Source: an uncultured SAR86 cluster bacterium (GTDB lineage: Bacteria > Pseudomonadota > Gammaproteobacteria > Magnimaribacterales > Magnimaribacteraceae). Taken from it: 64,000 nucleotides of DNA. The notes under the pieces are model-generated. The model worked only from the letters and a program-made list of their open reading frames with translations, had not been told where the DNA came from and searched no databases. A program made the position numbers and the translations under genes. Each line of letters starts with the position of its first letter. The first letter of the stretch is position 1. This document shows positions 1 to 8,412 of this stretch, piece by piece. The stretch covers positions 1 through 64,000 of the forward strand of contig CACBUE010000003.1 of assembly GCA_902542325.1 (NCBI GenBank), read 5' to 3'.

Positions 1-1
1 C

Positions 2-61
2 GGAATTAATTTTCAATATATTAAAAGAAAAAATTTAATTTATCTCAATCTAGATCAATGA
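2..61 (+). CDS. 3' end of an upstream gene (partial, uncertain)
   Basis: An open frame enters from the left edge and ends with TGA at 59-61, overlapping the next ATG (58) in an ATGA arrangement like others in this operon. A second frame open from base 3 ends with TAA at 36-38 and is an equally possible gene end. About 19 residues are visible, too few for a function. The upstream gene probably belongs to the same polysaccharide operon. Confidence 0.3.
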   Translation, partial: GINFQYIKRKNLIYLNLDQ

Positions 62-588
62 ATAATGATATCTTCCTACTTTATCGGTTTAAAAAGAGAG
101 AAGAAAATTCAGTTATTAAGCTAAAAAATCCATTCAAAGGAAAGCTCAAAATGTTTTCTCCCTTTAACTTAAAATGGCTTTTCAGGCTTTTCTTAGTAGG
201 TGAAAAGAAGAATCTACTCAAAGTTTTTATTTTGGCAATTTATGATTTTCTTTTTAGTTTTTCAAAACAAAAAGTAAGGCTTTATGTTTACCTAAACGAA
301 AAAGAGATTTTTAGCTATCTTGCTGTGCAGCATGTAAAATATCACATGCCATGGATAGTGGAAGAAGGGCTTGAAATAGGAGCAGTATATACTTTACCCA
401 AATATAGAGGCAAGGGACTATATTCTTATTCACTCGAGACTTTAATAAAGAATGACAAAAGAGCATATTTCATGATTGTGGATTCTGAAAACATAGGTTC
501 AATTAAGGGCATTGAGAAAGCTGGATTCCAATATTTCAAGTCAATTTATAAGAAAACCAAGAATAAAATTTACCCAAATTATGAATAA
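58..588 (+). CDS. GNAT-family N-acetyltransferase-like protein
   Basis: This 176-residue protein carries a GNAT-like C-terminal half: an acetyl-CoA loop motif YRGKG at about 116-120 followed by a helix, and NIGSIKGIEKAGF at 145-157, the usual 'N-x-xS-xx-x-xxxGF' end of the fold. The basic, hydrophobic first 70 residues are unusual and may lie on the membrane. No Shine-Dalgarno is visible, and ATG 151 is an alternative start. The gene overlaps the next start by 8 bases, so it is likely translated with the DegT aminotransferase. Acetylation of a sugar amine made by that enzyme is a reasonable inference; the substrate cannot be read from sequence. Confidence 0.7.
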   Translation: MNNDIFLLYRFKKREENSVIKLKNPFKGKLKMFSPFNLKWLFRLFLVGEKKNLLKVFILAIYDFLFSFSKQKVRLYVYLNEKEIFSYLAVQHVKYHMPWIVEEGLEIGAVYTLPKYRGKGLYSYSLETLIKNDKRAYFMIVDSENIGSIKGIEKAGFQYFKSIYKKTKNKIYPNYE

Positions 589-1690
589 AAGAGAAATACC
601 ATTCTTTAACTATCCCCTATTATTTAATCAAAGAAGAGATGAATACATGAGTGCTCTCGAAGATGTTCATTCAAGAGGTGCTTTTATTATGCAAAAGGAC
701 TTGGAAGAGTTCGAGAATAGTTTGCAAGAATATTTAGGTGTCAAATATGCAATAGGAGTCGCAGATGGCACCATGGCTATTTTGATGTCATTGATGGCAG
801 CTGGAATAGGTGAGGGTGATGAAGTATTAGTTCCAGCGCATACTTTTATTGCAAGTGCTGCTGCTATAAATCACACTGGCGCAAAGCCAATACTAGTTGA
901 CTGTGGAAGAGATCATTTAGTAGATGCTAATTCAGTAAAGAGAAATATATCAGAAAAAACAAAAGCTATTATGCCAGTCCAATTAAACGGGAGAGTAGCT
1001 GTGATGGACGAGATAGAAGAATTTGCAAGAGAACATAATTTAATTATTCTAGAGGATTCTTGCCAAGCTTTAGGTGCCAAATATAAAAATAGATTTGGAG
1101 GAACATTTGGTATAGCGGGAACCTTTAGTTTTTTCCCTGCAAAAACCCTAGGCTGCTTCGGAGACGGTGGAGCAGTAATAACTAATAATGAAGAAATTGC
1201 TTTTAAAGTAAAAATGATTCGTGATCATGGAAGAGATCCAAATGATGGTAAGGTAAAGTTATATGGTTTTAACGGACGTCTTGATAATGTCCATGCAGCA
1301 ATCCTCCTCTTGAAAATGAAATATTATGATGAAGATATATCTATTAGAAGGAAACTTGCAGATATATATCATTCAAGGCTCAGTCATTTAGAAAGAATAC
1401 TTCTGCCTCCTCCTCCAGAATCCGGCGATCATTATGATGTCTACCAAAATTATGAAATAGAAGCAGATTCCAGAGAAGCATTAAGAGAACATCTCTCAGA
1501 AAATGGTATTGGAACCATCTTGCAGTGGGGAGGTTATTGCCTAAATGATTTTGATAATCTAAATCTTGATAACGATCTGCCTTATACCAAGCAGATGACT
1601 GAAAAATTCATGATGTTACCAATGCATCATCTTCTAACTGATGATGATGTAAATTATATATGTGACAAAATTGAAATTTTTTATGGCTAA
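581..1690 (+). CDS. DegT/DnrJ/EryC1/StrS-family sugar aminotransferase
   Basis: A 369-residue PLP-dependent enzyme of the family that aminates nucleotide-linked keto sugars. The start chosen is ATG 581 (MNKREIPFF), which gives the usual family N-terminus; the frame is open further upstream to 512. Visible motifs are ADGTMAI near 61-67, EDSCQALGA at 158-166 (Asp159 and Gln162 contact PLP) and FFPAKTLGCFGDGG at 184-197, with Lys188 as the Schiff-base lysine. It sits between a GNAT and a methyltransferase, consistent with making and decorating an amino sugar for surface polysaccharide. AHBA synthases are in the same superfamily, relevant because a split transketolase follows. Confidence 0.9.
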   Translation: MNKREIPFFNYPLLFNQRRDEYMSALEDVHSRGAFIMQKDLEEFENSLQEYLGVKYAIGVADGTMAILMSLMAAGIGEGDEVLVPAHTFIASAAAINHTGAKPILVDCGRDHLVDANSVKRNISEKTKAIMPVQLNGRVAVMDEIEEFAREHNLIILEDSCQALGAKYKNRFGGTFGIAGTFSFFPAKTLGCFGDGGAVITNNEEIAFKVKMIRDHGRDPNDGKVKLYGFNGRLDNVHAAILLLKMKYYDEDISIRRKLADIYHSRLSHLERILLPPPPESGDHYDVYQNYEIEADSREALREHLSENGIGTILQWGGYCLNDFDNLNLDNDLPYTKQMTEKFMMLPMHHLLTDDDVNYICDKIEIFYG

Positions 1691-1703
1691 ATAGGAGAGA
1701 TGT

Positions 1704-2462
1704 ATGCGTAAAAAAGGAATAGAAGTATCTGGAGGTCTCAGAACAGAGGCTGAATCTATAGAAGGCAGTTTAAATAAAGAATTATTTAATAAGAATCCAT
1801 CCGACTGGGAGAAGAAGATGGAGAACTTTCCAAAATATGTTAAGAGACAAAACCTTACAAGATTTCTGGCACTTTATGAAATTTTCAAACAAATTATTAA
1901 TGTAAAGGGCTCTATTATTGAATGTGGAGTTAATCATGGATACGGTCTAATGACTTGGACAAAGTTATCTTCAATACTTGAACCAGTAAATTTAACTAGA
2001 CGAGTTTATGGATTTGATACTTTTGAAGGTTTTCCAGAGCCCTCTAAACATGATAAATCAAGACAAAGTGAGCATGTTAAGGCTGGAGATCTTTCAGCAG
2101 ACACCTATGAGGAATTATTAGCATTAAATGCTATACATGATAAGACTAGATATTTAGGTCACATAGAGAAGGTAAGTCTGATTAAAGGCGATGCCACTGA
2201 AACAATTCCTGCTTTCATTGAGACAAATCCACATGTTCTTATAAGTTTACTCTTTTTAGATTTTGATCTTTTTGAACCAACTAAAGTAGCTCTTGAAAAT
2301 TTTTATGACAGAATTCCCAAAGGTGGAGTTATTGCATTCGATGAGTTAGATAACCCTCTTTGGCCAGGAGAAACACAAGCAATGCTTCAATTTTTTGAGA
2401 AGGAAAGCCTTGAAATAAGACGTTTACCTTTTGATCCTTATATCGGTTTTGCAATCAAGTAA
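1704..2462 (+). CDS. TylF/macrocin-type O-methyltransferase
   Basis: A 252-residue class I SAM-dependent methyltransferase of the TylF (macrocin O-methyltransferase) type. Motif I is ECGVNHG at 73-79. YGFDTFEGFP at 102-111 and LFLDFDLFEPT at 183-193 are characteristic of the family, and FDELDNPLWPGE follows near 212. A Shine-Dalgarno (GGAGAG, 1694-1699) sits just upstream of ATG 1704. Family members methylate sugar hydroxyls on natural products or nucleotide sugars; here the context points to a surface-polysaccharide sugar. Only one base separates its stop from the next start. Confidence 0.85.
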   Translation: MRKKGIEVSGGLRTEAESIEGSLNKELFNKNPSDWEKKMENFPKYVKRQNLTRFLALYEIFKQIINVKGSIIECGVNHGYGLMTWTKLSSILEPVNLTRRVYGFDTFEGFPEPSKHDKSRQSEHVKAGDLSADTYEELLALNAIHDKTRYLGHIEKVSLIKGDATETIPAFIETNPHVLISLLFLDFDLFEPTKVALENFYDRIPKGGVIAFDELDNPLWPGETQAMLQFFEKESLEIRRLPFDPYIGFAIK

Positions 2463-2463
2463 A

Positions 2464-3276
2464 ATGCCCTTCGATAAAAAATTTTCTGAGAGTTTAGCCA
2501 AATCTATAAGAATACATGCCTTGAACATGACTAGTTCAGGTAATAGTTCTCATGTAGCTTCAGTTTTATCAATTGCTGATATTCTTTCTGTACTTTATGG
2601 GTCAGTTTTAAACATAAAGCCAGAAAAGCCAGATTGGGCTAATAGAGATAGATTTATTCTTAGTAAAGGTCACGCGGGAGCCGGAGTTTACGCTGCTTTA
2701 GCTGAAGTTGGTTTTTTACCTATCAGTATTTTAAAAGAACACTACCAAAATGGCTCTATTTTGAGTGGTCACGTTTCTCATAAAGGTGTACCAGGTGTTG
2801 AATTATCTACTGGATCTTTAGGCCATGGCCTGGGTGTAGCTTGTGGGATTGCTTACGCGGCGAAACTTGATGGAGATAGTTTTAGAATCTTCAACCTTAT
2901 GTCAGATGGAGAGTGTGATGAAGGTTCAAATTGGGAAGCAGTACTCTTTGCTTCACATCATAAGCTCTCGAATGTCGTAAATATAATTGATTACAATAAA
3001 CTTCAAAGTCTTGATTCCGTTGAATCAACGCTATCATTGGAACCTTTTAAAGATAAATGGGAAGCCTTCGGTTGGAAAACAATAGAAATAAATGGGCATA
3101 GTCACCAAGACTTATTTTCAGCACTCAATTCTTCTAGCAATAGGCCAACATGTATTATTGCTAACACGATCAAGGGAAAGGGAGTCTCTTTTATGGAGAA
3201 TAGTGTTTTATGGCATTACAGATCACCTCAAGGTGATGAGTTTGAAAAAGCAATTATAGAAGTAGAAAATGCGTGA
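2464..3276 (+). CDS. Transketolase N-terminal subunit (ThDP-binding)
   Basis: A 270-residue half-transketolase carrying the thiamine diphosphate pyrophosphate-binding part. SKGHAGAGVYAAL at about 67-79 holds the conserved His70. SDGECDEGSNWEA at 147-159 is the GDG-type metal/ThDP motif with Ser replacing the first Gly, and DYNKLQ at 176-181 closes it. ATG 2464 is chosen because it directly follows the previous stop; the frame extends upstream to 2431. It pairs with the overlapping gene at 3269 to give a complete enzyme. Placement inside a polysaccharide operon suggests a specialised C2 transfer on a sugar precursor rather than the housekeeping pentose pathway, but that is inference. Confidence 0.9.
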   Translation: MPFDKKFSESLAKSIRIHALNMTSSGNSSHVASVLSIADILSVLYGSVLNIKPEKPDWANRDRFILSKGHAGAGVYAALAEVGFLPISILKEHYQNGSILSGHVSHKGVPGVELSTGSLGHGLGVACGIAYAAKLDGDSFRIFNLMSDGECDEGSNWEAVLFASHHKLSNVVNIIDYNKLQSLDSVESTLSLEPFKDKWEAFGWKTIEINGHSHQDLFSALNSSSNRPTCIIANTIKGKGVSFMENSVLWHYRSPQGDEFEKAIIEVENA

Positions 3277-4189
3277 TACTTTTATCGAAGAATTAACAAA
3301 AATAGCTAGAAATGATCCTAATGTACTTTTGTTAACGGGAGATTTAGGCTTTGGAGTTTTTGAAAATTTTAGAAAAGAATATCCCAAGCAGTTTTTGAAT
3401 GTTGGGGTGGCAGAACAAAATATGTCGATGATCGCCGCAGGATTAGCCCTTAAAGGTAAAAGAGTTTTTACATACTCAATAGGCAATTTCCCTACATTAA
3501 GATGCTTGGAACAGATAAGAAATGATATTTGTTACCATGACCTAAATGTAACAATCGTCTCAATCGGAGGGGGTTTCTCTTATGGTGCACTTGGCATGTC
3601 ACATCATGCTACAGAAGATCTAAGTATTATGAGAGCACTTCCAAACATTACTTGTGTTGCCCCTAGTTCTCTAGAAGAAACTAAAGATGCAACGTTTCAG
3701 TTGTATAAAAAAAAAGGTCCATCTTACCTTAGGCTTGATAAGTCAAATGCTAGTTATGATAAATCCGAGAACTTTATTTTAGGAAAAGCACTTAAAGTTA
3801 GAGAAGGAGAAGATGTTACCTTAATTGCTGCTGGAGGAGTGCTTCAAGAGGCTCTAAAAGCAGCTGAGTCTCTGGAAGGCTCATCAATTACTTCAAGAGT
3901 TTTAAGTATGCATACCATAAAGCCCATTGATGAAGATGCAATCATTGAAGCAGTTAAGAAAACTAAAGGAATCATAACCATAGAGGAAAATAACATACTA
4001 GGCGGTCTGGGTGGTGCAGTTTCTGAGGTATGTATGGAAAGAAATCTAAGACCACTTTTTTTTAAAAGATTAGGTATGCGAGACGAATACTCTTCTGTTG
4101 TAGGAGATCAAGACTTTCTAAGGAATCACTATGGCCTTGATCATGTAAGTATAGCTACACATGTCAGAAAATTATTATCTGATATATGA
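3269..4189 (+). CDS. Transketolase C-terminal subunit
   Basis: A 306-residue partner of the preceding gene, containing the pyrimidine-binding and C-terminal transketolase domains. NVGVAEQNMSMIAAG at about 44-58 carries the glutamate (Glu49) that activates ThDP. GMSHHATEDLSIMR near 109-122 is the family's His-containing substrate loop, and the C-terminal domain (about 180-306) contains GLGGAVSEV. It overlaps the N-subunit by 8 bases and the next gene by 4, indicating coupled translation. Split transketolases occur as housekeeping enzymes in some bacteria and archaea and as specialised enzymes in aminoshikimate clusters; this one is tied to envelope sugar genes. Confidence 0.9.
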   Translation: MRDTFIEELTKIARNDPNVLLLTGDLGFGVFENFRKEYPKQFLNVGVAEQNMSMIAAGLALKGKRVFTYSIGNFPTLRCLEQIRNDICYHDLNVTIVSIGGGFSYGALGMSHHATEDLSIMRALPNITCVAPSSLEETKDATFQLYKKKGPSYLRLDKSNASYDKSENFILGKALKVREGEDVTLIAAGGVLQEALKAAESLEGSSITSRVLSMHTIKPIDEDAIIEAVKKTKGIITIEENNILGGLGGAVSEVCMERNLRPLFFKRLGMRDEYSSVVGDQDFLRNHYGLDHVSIATHVRKLLSDI

Positions 4190-4890
4190 AGAGATTATTC
4201 GATTTAATTTTTAGTTTTTTTGGAGCGATCTTTCTCCTTCCTATCTTTATAGTATTCTCCTTTTTAGTTTGGTTTCAAGATAAACAATCCCCCTTTTATT
4301 ATGCTTCAAGGGTGGGAAGAGATAGAAAATTATTTACTATGGTTAAAATTCGATCAATGGTTGTAGATGCTGAAAAAAAAGGTGGAGAGTCAACTTCAAA
4401 TAATGATTCAAGGATTACATCAATTGGCAAAATTATTAGGAAATATAAGATAGATGAGCTAACACAGCTTTTTAATGTAATTAGAGGAGATATGAGTTTG
4501 GTAGGGCCGCGGCCCAATACAATTAATGGCGTAGATGTATATACTCAACTAGAAACAAAACTTTTATCAGTAAGACCTGGTATAACTGATTTTTCTTCTA
4601 TTGTATTTTCAGATGAGGGAGAGATTTTGAGCAGTTCTCTTTCTCCTGATGAGGATTATAATCTATTGATTAGACCTTGGAAAAGCAGATTGGGTCTCAT
4701 TTATATCAAAAATAAATCTATCCTTTTAGATATTAAGATAATTCTTCTAACAATACTCTCGATTTTTTCAAGAAAAAGGACTTTAGTTTATGTCAATGAT
4801 GAGTTGAGAAAGCTTGGTGTTGAAGAATATGTGCTTAAAGTCTGCGAAAGAACAAAAAAGCTCATGCCTGCTCAACCTCCTAAACTATAG
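4186..4890 (+). CDS. Polyprenyl-phosphate phosphoglycosyl transferase (bacterial sugar transferase)
   Basis: A 234-residue enzyme of the bacterial sugar transferase family (PglC/WcaJ catalytic domain). One N-terminal hydrophobic re-entrant helix (about 5-30) is followed by KIRSM (54-58), the catalytic Asp-Glu pair (DE 90-91 in YKIDELTQLFN) and GDMSLVGPRP (101-110). It would transfer a phospho-sugar from a UDP-sugar to undecaprenyl phosphate on the cytoplasmic face of the inner membrane, the first committed step of polysaccharide assembly. It overlaps the transketolase subunit by 4 bases. Confidence 0.92.
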   Translation: MKRLFDLIFSFFGAIFLLPIFIVFSFLVWFQDKQSPFYYASRVGRDRKLFTMVKIRSMVVDAEKKGGESTSNNDSRITSIGKIIRKYKIDELTQLFNVIRGDMSLVGPRPNTINGVDVYTQLETKLLSVRPGITDFSSIVFSDEGEILSSSLSPDEDYNLLIRPWKSRLGLIYIKNKSILLDIKIILLTILSIFSRKRTLVYVNDELRKLGVEEYVLKVCERTKKLMPAQPPKL

Positions 4891-4894
4891 AAAG

Positions 4895-6802
4895 ATGCTC
4901 AATCTAATTAAAGATAGAATCATCTTTTTGAATCGCAAAACAAAACAATTCATCGCTGCAGTAATTGACCTGATAATTATTTTCTTTTCTTTTATTTTGA
5001 CTGGGTTACTAGATTCTAGCCAATATCTAGATATCAGTTCTATGAATGATTATTTAAGGATTCTTTTATTTTCGTTTATATGTATTTTTATTTTCCATTT
5101 AAATGGCATTTATCTCTCAATATTAAGATACATAAATCTCCTAACGCTTCTAAACTTAATCAAGGGCTTTTTCGTGTCTCTTATTCTGATATCTTTTTTA
5201 CTTCTGGTAGAGATTACTCTGAGAGGTGATGACTTCTTTTTAATATTTAACTATCGAGATTCGATATTCATTATTTTTCCAATTCTATTATCTTTAACAA
5301 GCCTTTTAATTTTGAGAATTTTTGCTAATTTTTTCTTTTCTATTAAATCTGGTAAAAATGTTGTTATCTATGGAGCAGGATCAGCTGGAATACAATTAGC
5401 AAATGCTCTCTTATCTAGTAAAGAAATGGATCCTCTTTATTTCATAGATAAAGATGAAGACCTACATAACTCTTTTGTAGCTGGAATAAGGGTTTTAAAG
5501 CCATCTAAACTGCGCAAAATTATCTTATCAAAAAGCATAGATGAGGTATTAATTGCCATGCCTTCCCTATCAAGAAACAAACTTGGTCTCCTTTTAAAGG
5601 AGATAGAAGAATTAGCTGTAAAGGTCAGAATATTGCCAGGGGTAACAGAAATAGCTCAGGGTAAAGTTTCCATATCAAGTTTAAAAGAAATTGATTATGC
5701 AGACTTACTAGGAAGAGTTGAAGCTTCTCCAGATGAAAACTTAATTGGGAGAAATATCAAAAATAAAGTAATTCTGATAACAGGTGCAGGTGGTTCTATA
5801 GGCTCTGAAATTACAAGGCAGGTTGCAAAGAACAAACCAAATAAAGTTATTATTTTAGACTCAAACGAGTATGCCTTATTTTCAATTCAAAATGAAATAT
5901 CCAAAAATTTCCCTGAAATTAATCTTTTTCCAGTTTTAGCAAGTATAAAAAATAAAAGCAGAATTACCGAAGTTTGTAAGGTATTTAGTGTTCAGACAAT
6001 CTATCACGCAGCCGCTTACAAACATGTACCTATAGTGGAAGAAAATCCCTTTGAAGCAGTTTCAAATAATATATTTGGAACAAAAATCTGTGCAGAATCT
6101 GCCATTGAAGCCAAAGTTGAAACTTTTGTTCTAATTTCCACTGATAAAGCAGTTCGACCAACCAACATCATGGGAGCTACGAAAAGATTTGCTGAGTTAA
6201 TTCTTCAATCTCTGGCTACAAAAAGTGAAACTAAAATGACTATGGTGAGGTTTGGTAATGTTATAGGCTCATCAGGTTCTGCTATTCCTCTTTTTCAAAA
6301 GCAAATAAAAGAGGGTGGCCCAGTTACAGTAACTCATCCTGAAGTCATTAGATATTTTATGTCTATACCTGAAGCCGCTGAACTAGTAATTCAGGCTGGT
6401 GCAATGGGAGAAGGTGGTGATGTTTTTGTATTGGATATGGGAGAGCCAGTTAAAATTGCAGAACTTGCAAAAAGATTGATCAACCTCAGCGGTATGGAAC
6501 TAATTGAAAAAGATAATCCTGAAGGAGATATAGCTATTAACTATACTGGATTAAGACCAGGTGAAAAGCTTTATGAGGAATTATTAATTGGAGATGAAGT
6601 GAATTCCACTGACCATAAAAGAATTTTAAAAGCTAAAGAGAAGTTTTTAACTCATGAAGAACTTAATAAATATTTATACCTACTAGAGGAAGCCGAAAAA
6701 GAAGGTGATATAAAGAGTCTAAAAGAAATTTTAGAAGAAGCTATAGAAGGCTTTACTCCTGAAAAAGAAATAGTTGATGTGCTGCATCTTCAAAGAAAAT
6801 AA
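4895..6802 (+). CDS. FlaA1/CapD/WbpM-type nucleotide-sugar 4,6-dehydratase
   Basis: A 635-residue membrane-anchored enzyme. ATG 4895, four bases after the preceding stop, is preferred although the frame is open back to 4814. The first ~145 residues hold four hydrophobic segments. A Rossmann domain with GAGSAG (160-165) follows, then the catalytic SDR domain with TGAGGSIG (296-303) and STDKAVRPTNIMGATK (415-430). In that last motif Met426 stands where most SDRs have Tyr, while Lys430 is kept; this Tyr-to-Met change is typical of the WbpM/FlaA1 group of UDP-GlcNAc 4,6-dehydratases. It likely supplies the 4-keto-6-deoxy sugar used by the DegT aminotransferase. Confidence 0.92.
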   Translation: MLNLIKDRIIFLNRKTKQFIAAVIDLIIIFFSFILTGLLDSSQYLDISSMNDYLRILLFSFICIFIFHLNGIYLSILRYINLLTLLNLIKGFFVSLILISFLLLVEITLRGDDFFLIFNYRDSIFIIFPILLSLTSLLILRIFANFFFSIKSGKNVVIYGAGSAGIQLANALLSSKEMDPLYFIDKDEDLHNSFVAGIRVLKPSKLRKIILSKSIDEVLIAMPSLSRNKLGLLLKEIEELAVKVRILPGVTEIAQGKVSISSLKEIDYADLLGRVEASPDENLIGRNIKNKVILITGAGGSIGSEITRQVAKNKPNKVIILDSNEYALFSIQNEISKNFPEINLFPVLASIKNKSRITEVCKVFSVQTIYHAAAYKHVPIVEENPFEAVSNNIFGTKICAESAIEAKVETFVLISTDKAVRPTNIMGATKRFAELILQSLATKSETKMTMVRFGNVIGSSGSAIPLFQKQIKEGGPVTVTHPEVIRYFMSIPEAAELVIQAGAMGEGGDVFVLDMGEPVKIAELAKRLINLSGMELIEKDNPEGDIAINYTGLRPGEKLYEELLIGDEVNSTDHKRILKAKEKFLTHEELNKYLYLLEEAEKEGDIKSLKEILEEAIEGFTPEKEIVDVLHLQRK

Positions 6803-6815
6803 TCACTAAAATACC

Positions 6816-7643
6816 TTGTTTACTTTTATAGACACAATCGAAGATCTTGGTTTTCTGAATAGGGAGTTGCTGCAAAAATCATATATAGGAATCGATACCG
6901 AGTTTAGAAGAACAAGTAAACACAATATGAAACTTGCCTTACTGCAGGTCAATGATGGTCATGAAATCTATCTTATAGATACAGTTCTTATTTCCAATCC
7001 TAAAGAGCATGCAAGTTTTTTACACAGTAAAGATGTAAAAAAAATTTTACACTCTTGCAAAGAAGATCTTGAAGCAATATATTCTTGGACCCAAAATAGG
7101 ATGATTAATATTTTTGATACCCAGATAGCTAATGCATTTCTAAATGGAGATTATTCAATAAGCTATCAAAGTTTGGTAGAGAAAAAGCTAGAAATTCTTT
7201 TAGAAAAAAAAGAGACTAGATCAAACTGGTTAAGAAGACCTCTATCTGATGCGCAGCTTAAGTATGCGGCTCTAGATGTTGAGTATTTAATACCTATATA
7301 TGAAGATCAAAATGAAGAATTATCTAGATCCCATAAACTAGATTGGTTGTATCAAGATATAGATCAATTAAAACGCACAACTTTTGAAGAGATTTCTACT
7401 TATAAACAGTTAGATAGAGTTTTGCCAAGAGCTCAAGAAAACCAAATTTTAGATTCTTTCAATAAAGTAGTAGTTGAAATTTCCTCAACATATGAAATTA
7501 ATCAAACTTTACTTTTTTCAAAAAAATCTCAAAAACATTTTATACGACAAGTTCTAGTTGAAGGAATACATGAAGCTTGCAGAGAGATTACAAATTGGAG
7601 AGAGTATCTTGTGAAAAAAAGAATACTTGAGATCCTCAAATAA
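6816..7643 (+). CDS. rnd: Ribonuclease D
   Basis: A 275-residue DEDDy 3'-5' exoribonuclease that trims tRNA and other stable RNA ends. Visible catalytic residues are Asp27 and Glu29 (GIDTEFRR), Asp84 (HSCKEDLE), and Tyr150 with Asp154 (YAALDVEYL). The start is TTG 6816: an in-frame stop lies at 6807-6809 and no ATG precedes the conserved N-terminus. E. coli RNase D is about 375 residues with two HRDC domains; this one has room for only one after residue ~195. It follows the polysaccharide operon by 13 bases. Confidence 0.9.
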   Translation: MFTFIDTIEDLGFLNRELLQKSYIGIDTEFRRTSKHNMKLALLQVNDGHEIYLIDTVLISNPKEHASFLHSKDVKKILHSCKEDLEAIYSWTQNRMINIFDTQIANAFLNGDYSISYQSLVEKKLEILLEKKETRSNWLRRPLSDAQLKYAALDVEYLIPIYEDQNEELSRSHKLDWLYQDIDQLKRTTFEEISTYKQLDRVLPRAQENQILDSFNKVVVEISSTYEINQTLLFSKKSQKHFIRQVLVEGIHEACREITNWREYLVKKRILEILK

Positions 7644-7648
7644 TAAAA

Positions 7649-7940
7649 ATGTACTGGATTATTTATTCAATATTTAATTTAATTTTGAGTTGGATGTTAA
7701 GTGGGTTTTTTTAAGAAAAATCGTTATTATATTTTTATTTTTTTAGTTATATTTTTTACTACTCCTGCTCAAATTTCTACTCAAGAAAGTAACCTAGCAC
7801 CATCACTATTTACTTTTATCTTTAATTCTCTTTTTGAAAAGGATTTTTCTTTTATAACTTTAAGGCCTTTGATGCTTTCAATGCCTTCAAGTCTTTTTTT
7901 ATTATTTCTTTTTTCTAGGTTTAGAAGAAGATTCTTCTAG
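7649..7940 (+). pseudogene. Small inner-membrane protein split by a frameshift at a T7 run
   Basis: Two short frames abut here. ATG 7649 opens a 21-residue hydrophobic frame that stops at 7712-7714, and a second frame (possible GTG 7701) runs to 7940 with two hydrophobic segments around TTPAQISTQESNLAPS and a basic end. Skipping one T in the run of seven at 7706-7712 joins them into a protein of about 96 residues with a natural membrane topology (N-terminal helix, short basic loop, second helix, soluble loop, third helix). Either this is a real frameshift or a homopolymer error in the sequence. Without it, a GTG start at 7701 would give 79 residues. Function is unknown. The 3' end overlaps the convergent gene by 20 bases. 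Confidence 0.5.
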
Positions 7941-8409
7941 CTTCTAATGTGTTTAGGTTAACAATACCTATTGCATTTTTACCTTTTAAAACCCCAGCTG
8001 ATTCTCCTGGATTATAGATTAATGTATCCCGAATAGATTCTTCCCTAAATCTATGGGTATGACCATGAAAAATTATGTCCACATCTGTTTCTGAAAGAAA
8101 TTCCTCTATGGAGTCCGGTTCATGAAAGACTCCAATTTTTCGATTTGCTTTAGTAATAATTAATGGAGGATCTTGAAAATCAAATTTGAATTGAGCTGCA
8201 GCTTCTTTCAACCCGATCTCATTTCTATCATTGTTACCATAGACGCCAATTAACTTACAGTTGAGTCTCAAAAATTTTTCTAAAGCCTTTGAGTTGGTTA
8301 TATCACCTGTATGTATAGCTAATTCAACTTTTTCATTATTCAATAGGTTTACTATCTTTTCTATATTCTTATGGTTATTGTGCGTATCGCTTACAACGCC
8401 AATGAGCAT
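7921..8409 (-). CDS. YfcE/MJ0936-type metallophosphodiesterase
   Basis: A 162-residue calcineurin-like phosphoesterase of the small YfcE type. The metal-binding set is complete: Asp8 and His10 (SDTH), Asp36 (HTGDI), Asn59 (YGNND), His96 (FHEPDS), and His115 and His117 (HGHTHR). Such proteins hydrolyse phosphodiesters with two divalent metals in the cytosol; the physiological substrate is usually unknown. It lies three bases downstream of the thiolase gene on the same strand and is probably co-transcribed with it. Confidence 0.9.
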   Translation of the reverse strand: MLIGVVSDTHNNHKNIEKIVNLLNNEKVELAIHTGDITNSKALEKFLRLNCKLIGVYGNNDRNEIGLKEAAAQFKFDFQDPPLIITKANRKIGVFHEPDSIEEFLSETDVDIIFHGHTHRFREESIRDTLIYNPGESAGVLKGKNAIGIVNLNTLEARRIFF

Positions 8410-8412
8410 ATT

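Noticed and set aside
2-38. A firm call on which frame is the upstream gene's end
   Set aside because: Two frames are open from the edge; the visible stretch is too short to decide.
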